From positions 1 through 5,521 of the forward strand of contig JAIRZG010000145.1 in the NCBI GenBank assembly GCA_031267345.1: 5,521 nucleotides of DNA. Direction: 5' to 3'. Shown piece by piece: positions 1 through 5,471 of this stretch. Within the stretch, counting starts at the first letter, position 1. Every line of letters begins with the position of its first letter. The position numbers and the translations under genes were made by a program. The stretch comes from Zoogloeaceae bacterium. GTDB lineage: Bacteria > Pseudomonadota > Gammaproteobacteria > Burkholderiales > Rhodocyclaceae. Below the pieces are notes generated by a model. It was not told the DNA's origin. It ran no database searches and saw nothing but the letters and a program-made list of their open reading frames with translations.

Positions 1-2
1 AG

Positions 3-641
3 AAAACAGAATCCTTGTCCCTGCTGTCGCCGGAAGAAGCTGACCGGAAGCTCAAATCCATTCTCATCGCCTTGTTGCTCGACGCCTACAAGATGCACGA
101 CGCCCACGAGAGTATTGAAGGTTATGACGAAATCGCGCAGCGTTTTGGCGATGACCAGGATCCGGAAGTGCAAAAACAGGTTGGCCGGGCGCTTCTCCAC
201 AAGGGCAAGGCGCTGAACCATCAGGCGGACAAGCTCGAGGAAGCCATCGCCATTTACGATGACGTGGCGCAACGTTTCGGCAATGATATGGATGTCACCT
301 CCGCGCTGGCCAACGCTGCGGAGGCCGCCTTGATTCTTGGCCGCAACGAAGAAGCCGTCCAGCGCGCCAAGGCGCTACAGGCGCATGCGGACGCAGATAA
401 AGGCGATAAGATCATCATGGCCTTCATCATCTGGCTGGCAGACCCGAAAACGCCGCTACAGCATGTGCAAAAAGCCATTCAGGCGGCAGGCGACCGCACG
501 GAATTCCACTGGTCTTTTACGGAAGTGAAACCATTCATTGATAACCTGCCCAAAACACGCAAAAAACAGGCCGGGTGTTTTATCGACTATTTTACGCAGT
601 ATGCCAGCAAGAAAGAATTGCAAGCCTGCCTGAAAAAATGA
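3..641 (+). CDS. TPR-repeat protein, C-terminal part (5' end outside the window)
   Basis: The reading frame is open to the left edge, so the TTG at 15 is probably internal and the true start lies upstream. Numbering from that TTG, there are two copies of a helical repeat with core YD-(E/D)-(I/V)-AQRFG, at residues 37-47 and 81-91, exactly 44 residues apart. They are linked by ALLHKGKAL and EEAIAIYDD, typical tetratricopeptide helices; a degenerate further repeat (ALILGRNEEAV) follows at about 105-115. Residues 140-208 are not obviously TPR and form a Lys/Phe-rich tail. No signal peptide or membrane segment is visible in the part present. TPR arrays of this type act as protein-interaction scaffolds; partner and process are unknown. 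It converges on the importer operon. The repeat type is secure, the function is not. Confidence 0.8.
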   Translation, partial: KTESLSLLSPEEADRKLKSILIALLLDAYKMHDAHESIEGYDEIAQRFGDDQDPEVQKQVGRALLHKGKALNHQADKLEEAIAIYDDVAQRFGNDMDVTSALANAAEAALILGRNEEAVQRAKALQAHADADKGDKIIMAFIIWLADPKTPLQHVQKAIQAAGDRTEFHWSFTEVKPFIDNLPKTRKKQAGCFIDYFTQYASKKELQACLKK

Positions 642-734
642 AAACGCGACGTCAGGGAAGGTCTGTGCAAACTGAAATTCGTCGTTCCGTGCGTAGAGGA
701 AGCTGTTTTCGATTCCCTCCGGCGCAGTAACGCA

Positions 735-777
735 CCACTCTCCAACTCTCCCCTTATGGAGGAGCGTTGGAGAGCGG
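735..777. terminator. Hairpin between convergent genes, possible bidirectional terminator or REP-like repeat
   Basis: CTCTCCAAC (738-746) pairs perfectly with GTTGGAGAG (766-774). After one mismatch, CTCC (748-751) pairs with GGAG (761-764); outside another mismatch, CC (735-736) pairs with GG (776-777). The hairpin lies in the 218-base gap between the 3' end of the TPR gene and the 3' end of the ATPase gene, where a terminator serving both strands is expected. There is no clear T-run on either side, so it is not a classical intrinsic terminator. A second, weaker pair (CATTGC 819-824 with GCAATG 837-842) lies nearer the ATPase stop. I see no gene in 642-859. Confidence 0.45.
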
Positions 778-859
778 GGGGTAGCCGTTCCGTTTACAAG
801 ACGTTGGTTATGGCAGAACATTGCCCTGAACCGACAGCAATGCCCGGATACCTGACGCC

Positions 860-1678
860 CTACCAGCTTTTTCCCAGTCCCAGCTGGTTCAGCACCTCGT
901 GCCGCAAGCCGGTGAGCACCGGGTCGTCGCGGTGGCGCGGATAGGGGCGGTCGATGACGATTTCGGTGATGATTTTCGCCGGGCGCGGGCTGAAGATGAC
1001 GACACGTTGCGCAAGAAACAGGGCTTCTTCGACATCGTGGGTGACGAGCAATACCGAGAAACCATTCTTTTGCCAGAGCGAGACGAGTTCGCCCTGCATT
1101 TCCAGCCGCGTGAGCGAATCGAGCTTGCCCAACGGTTCGTCGAGAATCAGGAGTTTCGGGTTGTTGACCAGCGCCCGCGCGAGGGCGACGCGCTGTGCCA
1201 TGCCGCCGGAGAGTTGATGGGGATAGGCTTTGGTGAAGCCTTCCAGCCCGACTTTCCGCAGGGCGGCATCGACCCTGCCTTTTTCCTGTTTCAAGATGCC
1301 CTGCGCTTGCAGGCCGAGCGCGACGTTGTCCCAGACCGTGCGCCACGGAAAGAGCGTCGGATCCTGGAATACCACGATGCGCGAGGGATCGGGGCGGATG
1401 ATCGGCGCGCCGTCTTGGGAGATCGTGCCCGCAGAAGGCGATTCCAGCCCGGCGACGAGGCGCAGGAGCGTCGATTTTCCGCAACCGCTGGGGCCGAGGA
1501 GGGCGACGAACTCGCCGGGCGCGACGTCGAGATCGACGTTTTCCAGCACTTCCAGGCGGCCATCGGGCGCATCGTACCCGTGGCTCACCCTTTCCACGCG
1601 GATTTTCGATGCGCCGCGCGCCGCCGCATTCGCCGCGCTTTCTTCGGGAAGCGGTTTTTTCGCGGCGGCTCCTACCAT
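860..1678 (-). CDS. ABC transporter ATP-binding protein, nitrate/sulfonate/taurine type (SsuB/TauB-like)
   Basis: A 272-residue cytoplasmic ATPase that would power the importer encoded just upstream. All nucleotide-binding motifs are intact: Walker A GPSGCGKST at 62-70, Q-loop FQD around Gln105, signature LSGGM at 156-160, Walker B LLILDEP at 176-182, D-loop GKLD at 184-187 and switch His214 in VTHD. The FQDPTLFPWRTVWDN stretch and the DEPLGKLD form are typical of the SsuB/TauB/NrtD group. Length is normal, with a short Ala-rich N-terminal extension of about 25 residues. The ATG at 1678 is chosen because AGGGA lies about 10 bases upstream and because it overlaps the permease stop by 7 bases (ATGGTAG), the usual sign of translational coupling. 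The same frame stays open backwards across the permease gene, but that part has no domain. Family is confident; substrate is not. Confidence 0.93.
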   Translation of the reverse strand: MVGAAAKKPLPEESAANAAARGASKIRVERVSHGYDAPDGRLEVLENVDLDVAPGEFVALLGPSGCGKSTLLRLVAGLESPSAGTISQDGAPIIRPDPSRIVVFQDPTLFPWRTVWDNVALGLQAQGILKQEKGRVDAALRKVGLEGFTKAYPHQLSGGMAQRVALARALVNNPKLLILDEPLGKLDSLTRLEMQGELVSLWQKNGFSVLLVTHDVEEALFLAQRVVIFSPRPAKIITEIVIDRPYPRHRDDPVLTGLRHEVLNQLGLGKSW

Positions 1679-2790
1679 TTGACGATTCCCTTTTGCCAGA
1701 CGAGTACGCGGTCGCGCACGGTGAAAAGCAGCGAAATGAGGCTGGAAAAGAGGATGGTCATAACGATCAGCCCGCCGTACATGTTGACGTAGGCGGCATA
1801 GCCTTGCGCCCAAGTGAGATACCAGCCCAGGCCGGATTTGACGCCCATCATCTCGGCCACGATCAATACGACGAAAGAGGCGCCGAAGCCCATGAAAAGC
1901 CCGACGAAGACTTGCGGCAGGGCGGCGGGAATGGCGACGCGGAAAATCAGGAACCATTCGGAAGCGCCCATGGTGCGCGCCACGTCGTAATAGGCTTTGT
2001 TGACGCCCGCCACGCCCGACCATGACAGGATCGCCACCGGGAAGCCCGTCGCCAGCGCGATGAGGAAGACGGAAGCCGCATGGCTCGACGGGAAAAAGTA
2101 GAAGGCGATCGGCAGCAAAGCCGTGGGCGGCAAGGGGCCGAGAAAGCGCAGCAACGGATGCACCCAGTAATTGACCGTGCGCGACCAGCCGATGGAGACG
2201 CCTATCGTGAATCCCACCGCCGCGCCCCAGGCCACGCCTTCGAGCAGCAGTTTGATCGAGTTGTAGGCGCTGTCGGCCAGGCGCGCGTAATCGCTGAGGT
2301 AGACGTCGATGAGGCTGGACGGCGGCGCGAAGAAAGGCGGCGGCAGCACGCCTGTTTTGGCGGTGAGAATTTCCCACAGCGTCAGGAGGAGGGCGGACAC
2401 TACGATCCAGGGCGCGCTGTGGCGGAAAAGATTGCTGGCGCGTTGCAGGAAACCGTTCCGGACGCTCGCCGAGATCGTGAAGAAGAGCCACAGCGCCGCG
2501 ACGACCAGCGCGGCGATGCCGAACTCGGCGGTGTAGGCCCAGTCCTCGAAACCGGCAGGTTGGTTCGGCCATGCCAGTGTAATCGCACCGAGCAACCCCC
2601 AGGCGGCGATGGCCAGCAGACCGAACCAATAAAAACGGAAATTCTTCTTCCACGGATTGTTCGCCGCATACGCCGCGATGGGTATTTTCGATGCTTGCAG
2701 CGCGCCGGGCGGGTTCAGGATGGAGATGTCCGGCGGTTCCAGCGGCGGCTCCCCTGTCGGCAAGCGTTCGAGCGTGGCACTGGCGCTCAT
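1672..2790 (-). CDS. ABC transporter permease, SsuC/TauC/NrtB type, with extra N-terminal membrane region
   Basis: A 372-residue inner-membrane permease forming the channel of the importer. The C-terminal part, from about residue 125, is an ordinary binding-protein-dependent permease domain. It has several hydrophobic segments and the cytoplasmic EAA loop that contacts the ATPase, seen as DVARTMGAS...AIPAALP at 269-292. Before it lies about 120 residues not usual in this family, whose members are normally near 260 residues: a Pro-rich soluble stretch (1-48) and two hydrophobic segments near 52-74 and 88-108. The ATG at 2790 is preferred over an in-frame GTG at 2838 because an AGAGAG purine run precedes it at Shine-Dalgarno distance, and because the GTG start would place coding sequence inside a GC-rich hairpin. 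It lies 71 bases after the binding-protein stop and overlaps the ATPase start. Confidence 0.9.
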   Translation of the reverse strand: MSASATLERLPTGEPPLEPPDISILNPPGALQASKIPIAAYAANNPWKKNFRFYWFGLLAIAAWGLLGAITLAWPNQPAGFEDWAYTAEFGIAALVVAALWLFFTISASVRNGFLQRASNLFRHSAPWIVVSALLLTLWEILTAKTGVLPPPFFAPPSSLIDVYLSDYARLADSAYNSIKLLLEGVAWGAAVGFTIGVSIGWSRTVNYWVHPLLRFLGPLPPTALLPIAFYFFPSSHAASVFLIALATGFPVAILSWSGVAGVNKAYYDVARTMGASEWFLIFRVAIPAALPQVFVGLFMGFGASFVVLIVAEMMGVKSGLGWYLTWAQGYAAYVNMYGGLIVMTILFSSLISLLFTVRDRVLVWQKGIVKW

Positions 2791-2818
2791 GGTGGATTCT
2801 CTCTTTCTGACAATGGCT

Positions 2819-2846
2819 GGGCGGGGCGTTTTGCGCACCGCCGCCC
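2819..2846 (-). promoter_or_regulatory. GC-rich intercistronic stem-loop between binding protein and permease genes
   Basis: GGGCGG (2819-2824) pairs perfectly with CCGCCC (2841-2846); two more G-C pairs are possible past a single-base bulge. It occupies the 71-base gap after the binding-protein stop and before the permease Shine-Dalgarno. A stem here can protect the upstream message from 3' decay or cause partial termination, giving more binding protein than membrane components, as is common in ABC importer operons. The stem is seen; the role is inferred. Confidence 0.4.
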
Positions 2847-2861
2847 GCCACAGGGTTTTAT

Positions 2862-3890
2862 TTACAGCACATCGGCGAAGATGTGGTCGGCGAACTTCTG
2901 GGGATCGGTGGTTGGTTTCAGCACGCCCAGATCCTTGAAATCCTGCGCGAAAAACGCGAGTTGATCGCGCAGATCCGTATGAACCGGATGCGCATGCAGC
3001 GTGAGTTGTTTGTAGAGATGCTTCAAGTCTTCCACCGTCAGGTTGGCCGCGTATTTCTGGAAAATCTTCGCGCCTTCTTCCTGGTGCGTGTTCGTCCAGT
3101 CATAGGCTTCGACCAGCGACTTTGCCAGCGCGGCTACGGCGGGGCGATTGCTTTTGACGAGCCGTCCGCCCACGCCGATGACGCAGCAGGTTTTGTCCTG
3201 ATAAGGCGGATCGGTATTGGTCGCCAGATGCACGAAACCGGCCTTGGTATCCCGCTCAATGCGGTACAGGGTCGGATCGCTGTAGGCAATCGCGTGGATT
3301 TCGCCTTTTTCCGCCGCCAGCCCCATCAAATCGGCCTGATAGGCTTTCCAGGTTACGTCGCGTTCGGGGTCGATGCCGTTGCGTTTCAGGTAAACGGAGA
3401 AAAAATGCTTGGCGGGCTGCGCCAGATCGGGTACGCCGATCGATTTGCCCCGCAGATGTTCCAGTTTTGTGATGCCTGTGGGTTTGTAGGCGATCAGCCG
3501 CACGCATCCGCCGTGTACGCCGGCGACGATCTTGACATCGAATCCGGATTCCAGCGGCTTCAGCCAGCGGTAAATCATCCCGACGGCCGCGTCCGCCTTG
3601 CCGGTCGAGAGCGATTCCAGCAATTGATCGTTCGAGCCGGAATAATTGGTGAGCGTCACGTCCAGCCCGTTTTTCTCGAAAATGCCGGTTTCCTTGGCGA
3701 CGGCGATCGGCGTCAGGCAAAAGGAAACCTGACTCCAGGCGAAGGTCAGCGGCGTCAGTTTTTGGGGTGCCGCCTGTTGCGCCCAGGCGCGTTCGCCAAG
3801 TCCGATCAAAGGCGCGGTCAGCGCGGCGGAACCGACGGCGCGCAACAGCGAACGGCGTTGGGGATTGATGGGTGTGTTCTTCTGCGTCAT
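2862..3890 (-). CDS. Tat-exported periplasmic substrate-binding protein, NMT1/SsuA/NrtA-like
   Basis: A 342-residue solute-binding protein, first gene of the importer operon. The N-terminus carries a twin-arginine signal: RRSLLR with arginines at 12-13, a hydrophobic Ala/Leu stretch to about residue 32, then AWA followed by QQA, suggesting cleavage after Ala37. The mature part matches the nitrate/sulfonate/thiamine-precursor-like fold: PIAVAKETGIFEKNGLDV (61-78), a serine/asparagine-rich loop SGSNDQLLESLSTGKADAAVG (84-104), and a hinge strand LRGKSIGVPDL (146-156). Four cysteines (58, 129, 235, 236) are unusual for a periplasmic binding protein. The ATG at 3890 is chosen because AGGAG lies 8 bases upstream and because the signal peptide begins properly there. 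A longer frame to 3986 would add 32 residues before the Tat signal. The substrate could be a sulfonate, nitrate-like anion or pyrimidine; sequence alone does not decide. Confidence 0.9.
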   Translation of the reverse strand: MTQKNTPINPQRRSLLRAVGSAALTAPLIGLGERAWAQQAAPQKLTPLTFAWSQVSFCLTPIAVAKETGIFEKNGLDVTLTNYSGSNDQLLESLSTGKADAAVGMIYRWLKPLESGFDVKIVAGVHGGCVRLIAYKPTGITKLEHLRGKSIGVPDLAQPAKHFFSVYLKRNGIDPERDVTWKAYQADLMGLAAEKGEIHAIAYSDPTLYRIERDTKAGFVHLATNTDPPYQDKTCCVIGVGGRLVKSNRPAVAALAKSLVEAYDWTNTHQEEGAKIFQKYAANLTVEDLKHLYKQLTLHAHPVHTDLRDQLAFFAQDFKDLGVLKPTTDPQKFADHIFADVL

Positions 3891-3898
3891 GACATGCT

Positions 3899-3903
3899 CT
3901 CCT
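3899..3903 (-). promoter_or_regulatory. Shine-Dalgarno of the binding-protein gene
   Basis: AGGAG on the minus strand, 8 bases before the ATG at 3890. It is the strongest ribosome-binding site in the window and settles the start of the binding protein against the longer open frame reaching 3986. Confidence 0.75.
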
Positions 3904-3936
3904 GAAAAAATCGTGCGGCAGGGCACGGGAGAGGCG

Positions 3937-3942
3937 ATTCTA
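3937..3942 (-). promoter_or_regulatory. Possible -10 box of the importer operon
   Basis: TAGAAT on the minus strand matches the sigma-70 -10 consensus at five of six positions and would give a leader of about 40 bases before the binding-protein ATG. No good -35 box lies 16-18 bases upstream, where the sequence is pyrimidine-rich, so an activator-dependent promoter is possible. This is a guess from position and motif only. Confidence 0.3.
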
Positions 3943-3977
3943 TAGAGGCCAAAGCATCCCGGAAAGGAAGAAAAACG

Positions 3978-3989
3978 TATATTCATATA
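3978..3989. promoter_or_regulatory. Small AT palindrome upstream of the importer operon, possible operator
   Basis: TATAT and ATATA form a perfect 5-base inverted repeat around a TC centre, in an otherwise GC-rich stretch. It sits about 36-50 bases upstream of the possible -10 box, where an activator site would lie. It may equally be chance AT-rich sequence. Confidence 0.2.
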
Positions 3990-3992
3990 TGG

Positions 3993-4076
3993 GGGGCAGG
4001 CATCCGGGGCAGGCGTCGGGCGCGTGGGGATAACCGTTGCGGGCGAGCACAGGTCGCCCCTACAACATTCGGGGCG
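3993..4076. repeat. GC-rich REP-like repeat region at the 3' end of the cyclase gene
   Basis: Two direct copies of GGGGCAGGC lie at 3993-4001 and 4006-4014. GGGCGA (4041-4046) pairs with TCGCCC (4054-4059) around a 7-base loop, and GTTG (4036-4039) pairs with CAAC (4063-4066) outside a small internal loop. A competing stem uses CGCCCC (4055-4060) with GGGGCG (4071-4076), so the two folds exclude each other. The hairpin overlaps the cyclase stop codon. The composition and the pattern GGGGCGACC facing TCGCCC look like a dispersed palindromic repeat, but only one copy is in this window. It may terminate or stabilise the cyclase transcript. Confidence 0.45.
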
Positions 4077-5019
4077 TCACGCCGGAATTTGCTCCAGTGC
4101 CTGTTCCTGACGCTGACACGTTTTTTTTCTGGCGTTTGTTGGCGTACATGATGTCGTCGGCTTCTTTCAACATCTGCTCCAGGGTTTTGTTTTCGTCCGG
4201 ATCAAAAAGAATGGCGCCGCAACTGATGGAAAGCGGGGTCTCATCGAAGTGGCGTTTGTTGTGTCGCTCAATGGCGTTTTCCAGACGGGCGATGATGGGC
4301 GCGGCGCTGTCGGGGATGAAAGCGTCGTTATCGCAGGCAATGACGGCAAATTCATCGCCGCCCATGCGCGCCACGATGTCGGATCCGCGAAAAGTGAAGG
4401 CGAGCAGTTGCGAAATGGCGATCAACGCCTGGTCGCCCGCAACGTGACCGCTGTTGTCATTGATTTGCTTCATGCCGTCAAGGTCGATGAAGATCAGGAA
4501 AAATCCGATTTGGCGGCGCCGCGCGATCTGCATCTGGTGCTGCGCCAAGGTTGTAAACCCGCGTCGATTATAGACGCCGGTCAGATCATCCAGAAGACAA
4601 AGGGCGCGCAGCGTCGCCTGCATACTGTTGCGCTCGATGGCGTAACGGATGGCGCGTATCAGCAAACGCGCGTCGCAGGCGTCCTTGATCAGGCAATCCT
4701 GCGCGCCCTCACGCACGAATTGCAGGGTGGTTTCATCGTCGTCGCAGTCCGTGAACACGAGGATGGGCGTGTCCGGCGCGCGCTGGTTCAGACGCGAAAG
4801 AATGTCCAACCCCTGTCTGCTGAGGGGCAAAAAGAGATTGAGCAGCACGGCGTCGAATATGCCGTTCTTCAGGGCGCGCTGTATCGTGCCGTCAAGCGCG
4901 TCGACAGCACAGATTTTCATGCTGAGTCCCGCCTCTTTCGCAATGCGCTGAACATGGCGGGTGTCACTGTCGTCCTTGACCAGCAGGACGTGCAAGCGGA
5001 ACATGTGTGTCTGGGGCAT
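4060..5019 (-). CDS. Receiver-GGDEF protein (diguanylate cyclase) with an Asn in place of the phospho-acceptor Asp
   Basis: A 319-residue cytoplasmic protein with no membrane segment. Residues 8-128 form a CheY-like receiver: acidic pair Asp16-Asp17, conserved Thr90 and Lys112 are present. The phospho-acceptor place (LLNLFLP) has Asn61, codon AAT, instead of Asp. A short helix joins it to a GGDEF domain (about 140-297) with DDLTGVYNRR at 144-153, metal-site region FIDLDGMKQIND at 177-188, and an intact GGDEF at 220-224. An RGSD inhibitory site (211-214) lies five residues before it, so the enzyme should make c-di-GMP from two GTP and be inhibited by product. The start is uncertain: the ATG at 5019 lacks a clear Shine-Dalgarno. 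An ATG at 5004 and a GTG at 5106 are in frame, but the longer version adds only non-domain sequence. The last 19 residues follow an A8 tract and run into the hairpin repeat. Confidence 0.92.
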   Translation of the reverse strand: MPQTHMFRLHVLLVKDDSDTRHVQRIAKEAGLSMKICAVDALDGTIQRALKNGIFDAVLLNLFLPLSRQGLDILSRLNQRAPDTPILVFTDCDDDETTLQFVREGAQDCLIKDACDARLLIRAIRYAIERNSMQATLRALCLLDDLTGVYNRRGFTTLAQHQMQIARRRQIGFFLIFIDLDGMKQINDNSGHVAGDQALIAISQLLAFTFRGSDIVARMGGDEFAVIACDNDAFIPDSAAPIIARLENAIERHNKRHFDETPLSISCGAILFDPDENKTLEQMLKEADDIMYANKRQKKNVSASGTGTGANSGVTPRML

Positions 5020-5297
5020 AGGGTTTGTGGAACAGAAGACAAAAGATTTGATATGATAACAAGGTAATCGTTTCAGGAGCGCGTAAAAAAGATGTAAAAA
5101 ATACACGGTTGTTATTACAAATTATCCTTTCGGGATAAATGGACGAAATTATATTCAAAAAGAATGAAGCATACGTATAAATAGATGATTATAAAAAATA
5201 TCAAGAAAAACGATCTTCAATCAGAACCATTGCTTACCGTAGCGGTTCGGCTGCGAATGACGCTGGAACCTTCCTTTGTTGGACAGTGTTCGATACT
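5020..5297. other. AT-rich non-coding stretch upstream of the cyclase gene
   Basis: About 280 bases without a supportable gene. The part from 5040 to 5220 is strikingly AT-rich compared with its surroundings. It holds a 6-base inverted repeat, TTATCC (5122-5127) with GGATAA (5133-5138), around a 5-base loop and without a T-run, so it is more likely a protein site than a terminator. Short frames here do not look like protein. Confidence 0.5.
5148..5153 (-). promoter_or_regulatory. Possible -10 box of the cyclase gene
   Basis: A perfect TATAAT on the minus strand, giving a leader of about 120 bases before the ATG at 5019. A second perfect TATAAT lies at 5188-5193. Neither has a good TTGACA-like box at 16-18 bases, so which of them is used, if either, cannot be told. 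In this AT-rich stretch such hexamers also arise by chance. Confidence 0.3.
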
Positions 5298-5335
5298 TGT
5301 CAATTGCAGATAATGTGAGCACGCGGAAATGAAAT

Positions 5336-5366
5336 GCGAGCTTGCCCGGATGGAATGCAAGCTCGC
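5336..5366. repeat. Perfect 10-base inverted repeat inside the phased repeat array
   Basis: GCGAGCTTGC (5336-5345) and GCAAGCTCGC (5357-5366) are exact inverted copies separated by 11 bases. The stem uses parts of the second and third 9-base units of the array. As RNA it would be a stable hairpin, and in an insertion sequence such a fold could block transcription or translation entering from the host side; that role is inferred. Confidence 0.6.
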
Positions 5367-5471
5367 TTGCAGTTAATTCAAGCAGAATGCGCCTGTCAGT
5401 TGCAGATAATTTGAGCTGAAAATCGCTTCGATTGTGAGCCGGAAGGATTTCAAATGCGAGCCGCTACACCT

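Noticed and set aside
456..1484. A 342-codon minus-strand frame crossing the convergent gap
   Set aside because: It overlaps the TPR gene antisense and the ATPase in a wrong frame, with Arg/Pro/Ala-rich composition. The part over the gap may reflect a repeat, not a gene.
899..1792. A 297-codon plus-strand frame opposite the ATPase gene
   Set aside because: It is antisense to intact Walker A, signature and Walker B motifs, is rich in Arg, Asp and Glu, and shows no domain.
1679..2851. A single 663-codon minus-strand frame joining the permease region to the ATPase, suggesting a fused protein
   Set aside because: Only the ATPase half has domain motifs. Across the permease gene this frame gives Arg/Ala-rich nonsense, while the neighbouring frame gives a clean permease with EAA loop and its own stop at 1672. 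The openness is a GC-rich shadow.
2883..3905. A 340-codon plus-strand frame opposite the binding-protein gene
   Set aside because: It mirrors the binding-protein frame, has no recognisable domain, and the minus-strand frame has a Tat signal, family motifs and a Shine-Dalgarno.
4121..4128. The T8 run as an intrinsic terminator
   Set aside because: On the plus strand it is inside the cyclase gene antisense and no GC-rich stem directly precedes it; on the coding strand it is an A run.
4249..5067. A 272-codon plus-strand frame opposite the cyclase gene
   Set aside because: It is antisense to a complete receiver-GGDEF protein and has no domain of its own.
5298..5461. The phased repeats as a CRISPR array
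   Set aside because: The units are only about 9 bases, degenerate and 21 bases apart. CRISPR repeats are longer and nearly identical, with spacers of about 30 bases.
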